A DNA stretch of 64,000 nucleotides. It comes from Nitrospira sp. MA-1. Lineage in GTDB: Bacteria; Nitrospirota; Nitrospiria; Nitrospirales; UBA8639. Position numbers and translations under genes: made by a program. Under the pieces are notes generated by a model, which did not search any database, was not told where the DNA came from, and saw only the letters and a program-made list of their open reading frames with translations. Below, piece by piece: positions 8,290 through 17,169 of the stretch; the first letter of the stretch is position 1; the number at the start of each line of letters is the position of its first letter. The stretch spans positions 992,001 through 1,056,000 of the forward strand of contig JAQJDB010000006.1 in the NCBI GenBank assembly GCA_032139905.1, read 5' to 3'.

Positions 8290-10095
8290 ATGGAGGCTTT
8301 TTCAACAAGCTTTAATCAGAGGAATGCATTGGCCAATCAAACAAAAGTTGCTCATGTGGTTTTAAGTCTTCAACCCGGTGGACTCGAGCGGTTGGTATGT
8401 ACGCTTGTTTGTTCTCCTATTCTTTCAACCTTGCCAACGATTGTCCTTTGTTTAGATGAACCGGGGGTTCTTGCTCCTATGGTAGAAAATGCCGGCTGTC
8501 GGATTGTGGTCGTCAAACGTAGGCCAGGACTTGATTTGGGTTTGATTGGTCGTTTGGTCAAAGTATTGAAGCGGGAAGGAGTTACCGTGGTGCACACCCA
8601 CAGTCTTGATCCGATGTTGTATGCCGGGTGGGCAGCGTGGTGGATGTCTGTCGCCGTTCGTATTCATACGCAACATGATATCTGGTTGAGAACATACAAC
8701 TGGAAGGACCGTCTGAAGTTTCGAGTCGGTTCTCTGTTTTTTCATAAAATCGTCGGTGTCTCTCAAGATACAACGCGGGCGTTTGGGGAGTATGGAATCT
8801 CTTCTCCTCAAGGTCTTACGATTTTAAATGGGATCGAAGAAAAGAAATTTTCGAACCCCCACAATGGGAAGAACATGGCTTTTCGCGAGGCCCCCGATTT
8901 TCAAAATCAAAGAGAATGGGTGGTGGGGACCGTAGCCCGGCTCTCTCCTGAAAAAGGAATACATCATCTTTTGCACGCTTATTCGGTCCTTCAGGCACGA
9001 GGCATTGCCCTTCGACTGATCCTTGTTGGAGACGGACCTCAGCGCGGTGAATTGGAAGCGCTAGCAGAGGGTCTTGGTATCTCTTCAAGCGTAGAATTTA
9101 TGGGGTACCAGGAAAATGTTGAAATCTTCCTGTCCACTTTTGATTTTTTTGTTCTTCCATCTTTGACCGAGGGCATACCACTTTCATTGTTGGAGGCGAT
9201 GGCCAACGGTCTTCCCGTTGTGGCGACGAATGTTGGGGGTATTCCTGAGATTATAGTTCATCAGGAATCAGGTCTTTTAATTCCTCCGGGGAATCCCGAA
9301 GATATTGCTCAAGCTCTGTCCCGACTTATCCAGGATCCTGGTGAAGCCAAGCGAATGGCTAACAATGCCCAAAACCGAATTCGAGACCATTTTGGAATGA
9401 CTCCGATGACCGAGGCCTATCAATATCTCTATGAGATGGAGCCACCACCTTCATTCTTGAAGAATATCGTGAAAAAGGTAGCTCAGAAGTTTCCACGGCG
9501 ATGGATGTTATGGAATGGGGAGCGGGATACCCGTCACATTGCCATCACAGTCGACGATGGCCCCGATCCAACCTATACCCCGCAAATTCTTGCAATCCTC
9601 AAAACCTATGGTGTCACCGCAACATTTTTCCTTGTTGGTGAAAAGATCGAGCGGCACAAAGAGTTGGTTTTACGAATGATTGAGGAAGGTCACGAATTGG
9701 GGAATCATTCGTTTACTCATCCTTCCTTCGATCACTTGTCATGGAAGGAAGTCGTCGTGGAAATTGAGCGCACTCAGGCACTCTTTCAAAGCATCACAGG
9801 ACGCCCCTGTCGATTATTCCGTCCTCCCTATGGAAAATTATGTTTGGGCTCTATTGGGGGAGCTTGGCTTGCACGTCTCACGTGTGTCATGTGGAATGTT
9901 GATCTCAAGGATTTCCAGGCAGAGAGTCCAGGAGAAATTCTTGCCGCGCTACAATGCCAGTCTCTTCAATCCGGGGATATTCTGTTATATCACGGAACCA
10001 ATCCCTCTGCGGTCAAGGCACTTCCGAATATCCTGGATGTTATCGTCCGCCAAAACCTGAACCCGGTTCATATTTCAAAAATGCTCACGGTTTGA
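8290..10095 (+). CDS. GT4 glycosyltransferase fused to a NodB polysaccharide deacetylase
   Basis: This 601-residue protein joins two enzymes. Residues about 12-385 form a GT-B glycosyltransferase of family 4: QPGGLERLV near the N-terminus, VGTVARLSPEKGIHHLL, and the donor-site region LPSLTEGIPLSLLEAMANG. Residues about 410-600 form a carbohydrate esterase 4 (NodB) domain: TVDDGPDPTYTP (catalytic Asp and metal Asp), HSFTHPS (metal His pair) and RPPYGK. The zinc-site residues are therefore present. No signal peptide or membrane segment is seen, so the deacetylase probably acts in the cytoplasm on a lipid-linked intermediate, consistent with an N-acetyl sugar being added and then deacetylated. 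This coupling is inferred. Confidence 0.88.
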   Translation: MEAFSTSFNQRNALANQTKVAHVVLSLQPGGLERLVCTLVCSPILSTLPTIVLCLDEPGVLAPMVENAGCRIVVVKRRPGLDLGLIGRLVKVLKREGVTVVHTHSLDPMLYAGWAAWWMSVAVRIHTQHDIWLRTYNWKDRLKFRVGSLFFHKIVGVSQDTTRAFGEYGISSPQGLTILNGIEEKKFSNPHNGKNMAFREAPDFQNQREWVVGTVARLSPEKGIHHLLHAYSVLQARGIALRLILVGDGPQRGELEALAEGLGISSSVEFMGYQENVEIFLSTFDFFVLPSLTEGIPLSLLEAMANGLPVVATNVGGIPEIIVHQESGLLIPPGNPEDIAQALSRLIQDPGEAKRMANNAQNRIRDHFGMTPMTEAYQYLYEMEPPPSFLKNIVKKVAQKFPRRWMLWNGERDTRHIAITVDDGPDPTYTPQILAILKTYGVTATFFLVGEKIERHKELVLRMIEEGHELGNHSFTHPSFDHLSWKEVVVEIERTQALFQSITGRPCRLFRPPYGKLCLGSIGGAWLARLTCVMWNVDLKDFQAESPGEILAALQCQSLQSGDILLYHGTNPSAVKALPNILDVIVRQNLNPVHISKMLTV

Positions 10096-10107
10096 CGGAG
10101 AGCCACG

Positions 10108-11298
10108 GTGAAATTTCTTTATCATCACAGAACGCTGGGTCGAGGAGGGGAAGGGGTTCATATTGCCAGTATGGTTCGGGCTCTTGAAACGCTAGGCCAT
10201 ACGATTCAGGTGGCATCTCCGTCTGGTGTAGATCCACTCCGGATGGCCGGCGCCTCGCCCGTTGATAAAGGTCAGGCCCAGGTACGAGGGATAACCCGAA
10301 TCTGGAAATTTGTGAGTTGTTGGGTTCCTGATATTTTCTTTGAAATTCTTGAAATCGGCTATAACGTGGTGGTGATGATTCGATTGGGGCCAATTTTACT
10401 ACGGCGAGGCCAAGATGTGTACTATGAACGGTATGCATTTTTCATGTTTATGGGAGTGTTTTTAGCCAAATTTTTTGGGTGGCCTGTTTTGCTGGAGGTG
10501 AATGAGGTAGTCGGAGTTCAGAGGGCTCGAAACCAGGTGCTGGTTCCTGTCTCTCAATGGTTTGAAAAAATGATATTCAAAAAGGCCGATGTGATACTCA
10601 CTGTCTCGAGCTTTTTGAAAGAAGAGGTGTTACAGCGAGGCGGAAAACCAGGTGCAGTCCATGTGATTCCCAACGCGGTGGATGCCCAAGTGATAGAAAC
10701 GACGGAATGGGGAGATCAGATTCGAAAGCGGTATCACCTCAATGGTCATACTGTCGTTGGTTTTGCAGGATGGTTTGATACCTGGGATCGGTTAGATCTG
10801 CTTATTAAAGCGGTCGGAGATGTTCACAAGGAATATCCACATATTCGGCTTATGCTGGTAGGCAATGGCCCGGTTGTTGATGGGCTCATCGAACAGATTC
10901 GAGCCAGCAAGTTAGAAGAGGTTGTGTTTCTCACTGGCCCCGTGCCCAGATCTCAGGTGTTATCGTATATTGCGGCTATGGATATCTGTGTGCTTCCAGA
11001 TTCAAATGTCTTTGGTTCTCCGATCGTCTTGTTTGAGTTTATGGGCATGGGGAAGGCCGTGATTGCGCCGGACCTTCTGCCCATTCGAGATATTATTGAA
11101 GATCGTAAGGATGGATTGATCGTCCAATGTGGCGATCCTGGTGCGCTCCGGCAGGCCCTCTCACTGTTATTGGGCGATAGTGCACTGCGGATGGAGTTAG
11201 GTGCCCGTGCCAGGAAAAAAGTTCTGGGTCAGCATACCTGGCATGAGAACGGAAAAAAGGTTGAACGGTTTGCCTCTGCACTCATAGACAAGAGTTGA
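10108..11298 (+). CDS. GT4 family glycosyltransferase
   Basis: This 396-residue GT-B enzyme starts at GTG 10108, 12 bp after the previous stop; MKFLYHHRTLGRGGEGVHI is a typical glycine-rich N-terminus of family 4. The C-terminal donor-binding half shows VGFAGWFDTWDRLDLLIKA, LMLVGNGP and the EX7E-like region SPIVLFEFMGMGKAVIAPD. The N-terminal half has a hydrophobic stretch that suggests membrane contact. It acts in the cytoplasm on a lipid-linked acceptor; the sugar is unknown. It is the last gene before a 197-bp gap that holds an AT-rich near-palindrome (about 11376-11396), a possible promoter or operator area for the following genes. Confidence 0.87.
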   Translation: MKFLYHHRTLGRGGEGVHIASMVRALETLGHTIQVASPSGVDPLRMAGASPVDKGQAQVRGITRIWKFVSCWVPDIFFEILEIGYNVVVMIRLGPILLRRGQDVYYERYAFFMFMGVFLAKFFGWPVLLEVNEVVGVQRARNQVLVPVSQWFEKMIFKKADVILTVSSFLKEEVLQRGGKPGAVHVIPNAVDAQVIETTEWGDQIRKRYHLNGHTVVGFAGWFDTWDRLDLLIKAVGDVHKEYPHIRLMLVGNGPVVDGLIEQIRASKLEEVVFLTGPVPRSQVLSYIAAMDICVLPDSNVFGSPIVLFEFMGMGKAVIAPDLLPIRDIIEDRKDGLIVQCGDPGALRQALSLLLGDSALRMELGARARKKVLGQHTWHENGKKVERFASALIDKS

Positions 11299-11495
11299 AG
11301 ACCCTGGTTTTTCCTTCCTCGCTATATGGATCCGCTTAGGATTGTCGAAAAATTACCGACATAAACAGCATACACTTAACTTTAATAAAGTTTAATCTCT
11401 CCTTTCCTTTTTGAGAGGGAAGAACGGCCGTAGGCTCTCCTTGAAGGAAATGAGAGGTGTTGCATGAATCTCTACTGTACTGAAAAGGATTTGGG

Positions 11496-12632
11496 ATGAA
11501 ACTGCTCTTTTGGGCGGCATTTGGGGCGGTGCTGTATACCTATTTTGGTTATCCACTTCTTGTTTGGGTTTTCGCACGGATAAGACCGAGGCCCATCAAG
11601 CAAGGCGCATTCTATCCTTCTGTATCTATGATTATTGCCGCCTATAACGAAGAGAAAGTGATTGGTAGCAAAATGGCCAACACTATGGCGTTGGCATATC
11701 CAGAAGGGCAATTGGAGATTATTGTTGTTGCGGATGGGTCGACTGATCAAACGGTGAGTATTGCTCAGTCATATGAAAAACAGGGAGTCACCGTCTTGCA
11801 TCGACCGGCCAGGCAAGGAAAGACGGCAGCTTTGAATCATGCCGTTTCGGTGGCTACTGGGGAGATTGTTTTATTTTCTGATGCTAACACCGTCTATGAG
11901 CCAACGGTGATTCAGAAGATTACACGAAATTTCCATGATCCTTCTGTGGGTGGGGTTTCGGGTCGAAAGGTCATTTTAATAGACTGCGATAGGCAAACCA
12001 GTCAAGGGGAGACGGCCTTCTGGAATTATGAAAGTTGGCTTAAATTGGGGGAAAGCCGTTTAGGTTCCATCGTGGGTGCGGATGGTGAAATTTTCGCCAT
12101 CCGCAGAGCTCTTTTTGCCCCTATGCCATCCTTCATTGTTCATGACGATATGTTTCTTTCTCTGAAAATTATTGAAGCCGGATTTCGAGTGATTTATGAA
12201 GGAGAGGCGACTTCAGCCGAATATTCCTCAAAAACGCTTCATGATGAATTTTTTCTCAAGGTTCGCTATGCATCTGCCGGGTATCAGATTCTCACCCAAT
12301 TCCCCAAGATGTTTTTTCCGCCAAAGACGTTCTTTGCCTCCCAGTTTATCTCTCATAAATTATTCCGCTGGTTGATCCCATTTTTTCTTTTAACCATGCT
12401 GTTGAGCAGTGCGCTGATTCCCTCCCTTTGGTATCACAGCCTTTTCTGGGGGCAAGTGTCTTTTTATCTTGCTGCGGTCCTGGGATGGGTTCTCATGAAA
12501 ACACTCGGCCGCGCTACCTTTTTTTATGTGCCGCTGTACTTCTGTATGGGGAATGCCGCCGCGTTGTACGGATTTTTCCTTCATTTCTTTAGTGCCGGAC
12601 AAACCAGTCTTTGGCGTAAAGCCGAACGTTAG
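11496..12632 (+). CDS. Membrane GT2, cellulose/poly-GlcNAc synthase-like
   Basis: This 378-residue protein belongs to the processive-type GT2 group. One transmembrane helix lies at the N-terminus (LLFWAAFGAVLYTYFGYPLL), followed by the GT-A domain with YNEEKVI, VVADGSTDQT, LFSDANTVYEP, GADGEIFAIRR and HDDMFLSLKI, and three C-terminal membrane helices after the HKLFRW motif, which stands where QxxRW is found in cellulose and poly-GlcNAc synthases. It could polymerise or start a chain. It opens the second half of the EPS cluster after a 197-bp gap. The start ATG 11496 has GGAT a few bases upstream. Confidence 0.85.
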   Translation: MKLLFWAAFGAVLYTYFGYPLLVWVFARIRPRPIKQGAFYPSVSMIIAAYNEEKVIGSKMANTMALAYPEGQLEIIVVADGSTDQTVSIAQSYEKQGVTVLHRPARQGKTAALNHAVSVATGEIVLFSDANTVYEPTVIQKITRNFHDPSVGGVSGRKVILIDCDRQTSQGETAFWNYESWLKLGESRLGSIVGADGEIFAIRRALFAPMPSFIVHDDMFLSLKIIEAGFRVIYEGEATSAEYSSKTLHDEFFLKVRYASAGYQILTQFPKMFFPPKTFFASQFISHKLFRWLIPFFLLTMLLSSALIPSLWYHSLFWGQVSFYLAAVLGWVLMKTLGRATFFYVPLYFCMGNAAALYGFFLHFFSAGQTSLWRKAER

Positions 12633-12659
12633 GATTCGCTAACCCTGGAGAATGGCTAA

Positions 12660-13835
12660 GTGTATCTCGTATCTGGACTGCTCGGTGGGTTTTTGATCAT
12701 CCTGGGATTTGTCGGGCTCGTATTGCGGCAAAAGCAGATGCATCTCTGGATTGCGAGCTATGTCATCCAGCAATTTCGTTCTCGTCCAAAGGTGACTGCG
12801 GGGCCGATTCATATATTTTTTTGTGTGACCGACCATTATGAGCCCGCTGTTGGTGGGGTGTCGTATGAACAAGAATGTGCCCGGGTAGAAAAATGGATGA
12901 AAAATTATCCGCATATCGCGTCCAAGCATCGGGATGTGAGTGGGAGATGTCCACAGCATAGCTTCTTCTTTCCTGCGGAAGAATATCGACCTGCTCATTT
13001 AGATCATCTCGCCACTTTATGTGGAATGGGGTTTGGAGATGTTGAGATTCATCTACATCATGATAATGATACCCCCGAACATTTGAGGGATACACTTCAT
13101 GAATTTAAGACCATTCTTCATGAGCGCCACGATCTCCTCCGTAAAAATCCTGAATCAGGAGAGATCGAATATGGTTTTATCCATGGAAACTGGGCCTTAG
13201 ATAATAGTGGTGGTGCAGGGAGATGGTGTGGAGTCAATAATGAGATCTCCATTTTGCGTGAGACGGGGTGTTACGCAGATTTTACCTTTCCTTCCGCTCC
13301 CGACGAGTCTCAGGTTGCCACAATTAACTCTGTGTATTATGCCACCGATGACCCCCTGAGACCGAAATCCCATAACACCGGTGTTGCTGTTGAAGCTGGG
13401 AGGAAGTCCAGTGGAGATTTGATGTTGATCCAAGGTCCATTGGGGTTGAATTGGAAATCTCGAAAATTAGGGTTACTCCCCAGGATTGAAAATGGAGAAC
13501 TCTCCGGGGATAACCCTCCCTCCAAAGAACGCGTTGACCTTTGGATTAAGACTCATATTCACGTACAAGGACAGCCCAATTGGATCTTTGTGAAACTTCA
13601 TACTCATGGAGCCGATGAGCAGAACATGGCGGTTTTGCTTGGAGAGCCCATGGACCGTATGTGGACCTATCTGGAGGACGAATATAACGATGGTCAAAGA
13701 TACTGTCTCCATTATGTGACTGCCTACGAATTATTTCAGGCAGTCAAAGCTGCGGAAAGTGGAGTCGCGCTCGATCCTTCTTTCTATTTAGCAAAATTTG
13801 GGAGATCTTTCAAAGCTACAACAAAAAACAAATGA
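12660..13835 (+). CDS. Membrane-anchored protein, possible polysaccharide deacetylase-like fold
   Basis: This 391-residue protein begins at GTG 12660 with GGAG about 10 bp upstream. One N-terminal transmembrane helix (LVSGLLGGFLIILGFVGLVL) is followed by a soluble domain rich in His and Asp: FCVTDHYEP (about residue 60), GDVEIHLHHDNDTPEHL, FIHGNWALDNS, CGVNNEI, and DFTFPSAPDES. The DH near the start, the paired HLHHD and the HGNW motif recall the metal sites and strand order of NodB-type deacetylases, but canonical motifs are not met, so this is inference. It would act at the periplasmic face. Between a synthase-like GT2 and a ligase/polymerase gene, a role in modifying the polymer is likely. 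Confidence 0.6.
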   Translation: MYLVSGLLGGFLIILGFVGLVLRQKQMHLWIASYVIQQFRSRPKVTAGPIHIFFCVTDHYEPAVGGVSYEQECARVEKWMKNYPHIASKHRDVSGRCPQHSFFFPAEEYRPAHLDHLATLCGMGFGDVEIHLHHDNDTPEHLRDTLHEFKTILHERHDLLRKNPESGEIEYGFIHGNWALDNSGGAGRWCGVNNEISILRETGCYADFTFPSAPDESQVATINSVYYATDDPLRPKSHNTGVAVEAGRKSSGDLMLIQGPLGLNWKSRKLGLLPRIENGELSGDNPPSKERVDLWIKTHIHVQGQPNWIFVKLHTHGADEQNMAVLLGEPMDRMWTYLEDEYNDGQRYCLHYVTAYELFQAVKAAESGVALDPSFYLAKFGRSFKATTKNK

Positions 13836-13899
13836 ATTAAATACAACTCTCCAGGCTATTCTATTCCGAAACGGCGAAAAGGATTTCATTTAAAACATT

Positions 13900-15264
13900 A
13901 TGGTCAAAGAAGAAACCGCAGATCTAGAGCCTGTGGACTCTATTGGGCCCAACCGGGCATCTGGGAATGGACCTATACCTTCACCGCTGTCTTTTCTTCT
14001 ATTTCTTTACTTCATCACGCTTTATTTGCGGCCCCAGGACTGGGTGCCGTTTATGTTGAATTGGCCTGTTGATTATATAATTTTTGCCTTTTTGCTCGGT
14101 GGCTCCATTTTTCAAATGGATGGATGGCAGCGTTTGTGCAAGTTGCCATTATTGTATGTATTGGTAGTCTGGCTTGTGGTGATCAGCCTGTCAAACCTTG
14201 CGCAAGGAGGGGAAGGAGCATGGTATGCGCGTGCGGCTTTCACGGAGTATTCGAAATCCTTTCTTATTTTCATGTGCTTGTTTCTGTTTTTAAACTCAAC
14301 TGGACAAATCCGTCGGCTGATATGGTTCCAAATTTTCCTGTCAGGGCTTCTCGCCTACCAGTGTATTGATCAAGTGGCGACTGGGGTTGGGTGGGCCGGG
14401 CAACATCTTGGTTGGGATGATGGACACGGTGGTCGCGCAAAGTGGGTGGGACTTTGGGATGGGATGAATGTTCTGGCTTTGCTTTTTGTCATTTCCTTTC
14501 CGTTTCTCATTCAATTTATGTTCTCTCCCTGGAATATCTTTATTCGGATTACATCCTTTCTTTTTAGCCTACTTATTTTTCAAGGACTTCTTTTGACTCA
14601 GTCACGCGGAGGATTATTGGCCACAATCGTAGCCTTGTTCGCTTCGCTGGTCTTACGATTTAAGCCACGTACCGCGTTGATCCTTGGTGCCATTGTTCTG
14701 GTTCTGGCCGCGCCGTTGGTTGGCTTTCTGACGACACGCGGGTTTGATGATAGTGATGGGAGTAAGTCAGCGGCACATCGTGTGGATCTTTGGGCTGCAG
14801 GGTTGGAGATGGCTAAAGAAAACCCTGTTTTTGGTGTAGGAAAGATGCGTTTTAAGAGCGCTGCGAGAGATAAAACAGGGCTCAGCCTCATTGCACATAA
14901 TTCTTATGTGGAAAATCTTGGCGAAACTGGCTTCCCCGGGCTGTTTATCTACATCTCATTGTCGTATCTGTCGATAAAAGGGCTGTGGCATGTATCGAGG
15001 CAAGTCTCTGATCCTAAGGATCGCTCACTCGCTTTGGCTCTTTTAGCGAGCATTTGTTCGTATGCAGCCACCTCGATGTTTGTGACCACAGATTTTATTC
15101 TTTTTTATGTACAGCTTGGTATTGCTGCAGCCTTTTGCTCATTAAATGGTTTTCTTCCTCGGTTGACTCTAAATGATATTTTTTGGATTGCCGTGATAGA
15201 AGTTGGATTTGTACTGTTTCTTCGATTATTTACTGCACTGTTTTTTGCTGGCGGAATGTCATAA
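13900..15264 (+). CDS. O-antigen ligase/polymerase family membrane protein (Wzy/WaaL)
   Basis: This 454-residue protein has 10 or more hydrophobic segments and the O-antigen ligase family signature region: LTQSRGGLLATIVALF followed by a large periplasmic loop with GVGKMRF and AHNSYVENLGETGFPGLF, where the conserved His is thought to matter for catalysis. Similar proteins are found in exosortase-A-associated EPS loci and are called putative O-glycosylation ligases there. With the flippase at 6780 it would complete a Wzx/Wzy-like route in the inner membrane. The N-terminal 25 residues are hydrophilic. Which of polymerase and ligase applies cannot be decided from sequence alone. Confidence 0.8.
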   Translation: MVKEETADLEPVDSIGPNRASGNGPIPSPLSFLLFLYFITLYLRPQDWVPFMLNWPVDYIIFAFLLGGSIFQMDGWQRLCKLPLLYVLVVWLVVISLSNLAQGGEGAWYARAAFTEYSKSFLIFMCLFLFLNSTGQIRRLIWFQIFLSGLLAYQCIDQVATGVGWAGQHLGWDDGHGGRAKWVGLWDGMNVLALLFVISFPFLIQFMFSPWNIFIRITSFLFSLLIFQGLLLTQSRGGLLATIVALFASLVLRFKPRTALILGAIVLVLAAPLVGFLTTRGFDDSDGSKSAAHRVDLWAAGLEMAKENPVFGVGKMRFKSAARDKTGLSLIAHNSYVENLGETGFPGLFIYISLSYLSIKGLWHVSRQVSDPKDRSLALALLASICSYAATSMFVTTDFILFYVQLGIAAAFCSLNGFLPRLTLNDIFWIAVIEVGFVLFLRLFTALFFAGGMS

Positions 15265-15288
15265 CCTTTTTCTTCGGAGTCAAATGCT

Positions 15289-17154
15289 ATGTGTGCCATA
15301 TGTGGTGTGGTGAGGTTTAGGGACGGTGAACCTGTCGAACAAAATCTCCTTGTGCAGATGAGGGATTCGATGGCTCATCGGGGTCCTGACTCCGCGGGAA
15401 TATTTTTGAATAAGCATGTGGGCTTTGGACACCGAAGGCTGAAGATTATTGATTTACATGCTGGCGCACAGCCTATGTTTAATGAGGATGGGACTATTGC
15501 GGTTGTCTACAATGGCGAGATATACAATTTTTTGGAATTGCGAGAGCACTTAATAGCTAAGGGGCACACCTTTCAAACCAAGTGTGATACTGAGGTTATT
15601 GTGCATGCCTATGAAGAATATGGAATTGACTGTCCCAAATGGTTTGACGGCATGTTTGCCTTTGCCCTTTATGATGCCACCAAGAATTCGGTCTTTCTCG
15701 CTCGGGACCGGGTTGGGATAAAGCCACTCTACTTTTATATGGACCAGCATCAGTTCCTCTTTGCTTCCGAGGTGCGCGCCATTCTCAAGGTGCTTGAATT
15801 TCGCCCATCCGCAAATATAGCTGCTTTGGATTTCTACGTGTCGGTAGGATTTGTACCCGGAGAAACTACATTGTTCCAAGGTGTCCAAAAATTGCTCCCT
15901 GGGTATGGTTTAATTCTTCAGGATCGACAGGTGACGCTTTCACAGTATTGGGATCTGAATGATGCTCCGCCCAGCGAGTTATCTTTTGGTGAAGCTCAAG
16001 AACGGTATGCCGAATTACTTCAAAAAAGCATTGAAATGAGTCTGATGAGTGATGTCCCATTGGGGGCATTTTTAAGTGGTGGGATTGATTCCAGTGCGGT
16101 GGTTGCAGGAATGAGTAAATCTATGACCGAGCCGGTCAAGACCTTTTCTGTTGGATATCATGATGATAAAGATGCCAGCGAACTTCCCTATGCCCAGTGT
16201 ATTGCAAATATTTTTCACACGGAACATCACGAGTATATTCTTGAATCGGAAGAATTCTTTGCCTCATTGGATTTGTTACTTGAGTACACGGAAGAACCCA
16301 TTGTGGAAAGTGCGGCAATTGCACTTTTCCACCTCTCTCGGTTAGCCAAAGAGCATGTGACGGTTATTCTCTCAGGGGAGGGAAGTGACGAGATTCTAGC
16401 CGGCTATCCCCTGTACCCGATTATGGCAAGGCTTGATCGAATCCACCGTGTATTTGGCTACCTCCCATCCTGGATTCATGAATGTCTGTCGACGAGCCTC
16501 AAGGCCAATGAGAAATACACAAAGTATGTTGATTGGATGAGAATGTCTCTTCTTAACCGCTATCGAGGAATCTCTAACGATGTGACGCCGAGCATCAAGC
16601 GGAAAATGTATCAACCGGGCTTTGCTTCTCGTTTAGGCAATGATTCTGATGTATTTTTTGAAAAACTTCTTGGCACACTTTCCCAAAGTTCCGGATTGAG
16701 GAAAATGGGCTATCTGGATATTAAGTCTTGGTTGCCTGATGATTTGCTGGTCAAAGCGGATAAGATGACCATGGCCAATTCCCTTGAACTGCGTGTACCA
16801 TTTTTGGATCACCATTTACTTGAATTTGCCATGTCCTTGCCTGATGAGTATCGATTGAAAGGGTGGGAGGGGAAATTGGCCTTAAAAAAAGTTATGGAAA
16901 AAGTTTTGCCTCATGAGATTATTTATCGAAAGAAGAAAGGATTTCCCGTGCCAGTGGCAAGGTGGTTTAAGGAAAAACTTTATCATCAGGTTCGTGATGT
17001 CTTGCTGGATAGCAAAAGTCTCACACGAAATTACTTTCAAGAGTCGTATATTGATAATGCTTTGAAGCGACATCGGCAGGGAAAGGAAGATTTGAGCCGA
17101 AGACTTTTTTCCCTTGTCGCTTTGGAAATGTGGCACAAAAAGTACATTGATTGA
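15289..17154 (+). CDS. asnB: AsnB-type glutamine amidotransferase (asparagine synthetase family)
   Basis: This 621-residue enzyme starts MCAICGVVRF, giving the N-terminal nucleophile Cys2 after methionine removal, followed by the class II glutaminase motifs HRGPDSAG and YNGEIYNF. The C-terminal synthetase domain has the ATP-binding PP-loop LSGGIDSSAVV (about residue 260) and GEGSDEILAGYP. It hydrolyses glutamine and passes ammonia to an adenylated carboxylate. Inside an EPS cluster such proteins often amidate a sugar acid rather than make asparagine; homologues in exosortase loci are annotated as exosortase A-associated amidotransferase. The substrate is an inference. Confidence 0.9.
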   Translation: MCAICGVVRFRDGEPVEQNLLVQMRDSMAHRGPDSAGIFLNKHVGFGHRRLKIIDLHAGAQPMFNEDGTIAVVYNGEIYNFLELREHLIAKGHTFQTKCDTEVIVHAYEEYGIDCPKWFDGMFAFALYDATKNSVFLARDRVGIKPLYFYMDQHQFLFASEVRAILKVLEFRPSANIAALDFYVSVGFVPGETTLFQGVQKLLPGYGLILQDRQVTLSQYWDLNDAPPSELSFGEAQERYAELLQKSIEMSLMSDVPLGAFLSGGIDSSAVVAGMSKSMTEPVKTFSVGYHDDKDASELPYAQCIANIFHTEHHEYILESEEFFASLDLLLEYTEEPIVESAAIALFHLSRLAKEHVTVILSGEGSDEILAGYPLYPIMARLDRIHRVFGYLPSWIHECLSTSLKANEKYTKYVDWMRMSLLNRYRGISNDVTPSIKRKMYQPGFASRLGNDSDVFFEKLLGTLSQSSGLRKMGYLDIKSWLPDDLLVKADKMTMANSLELRVPFLDHHLLEFAMSLPDEYRLKGWEGKLALKKVMEKVLPHEIIYRKKKGFPVPVARWFKEKLYHQVRDVLLDSKSLTRNYFQESYIDNALKRHRQGKEDLSRRLFSLVALEMWHKKYID

Positions 17155-17169
17155 TCACTCTCATTTTTG

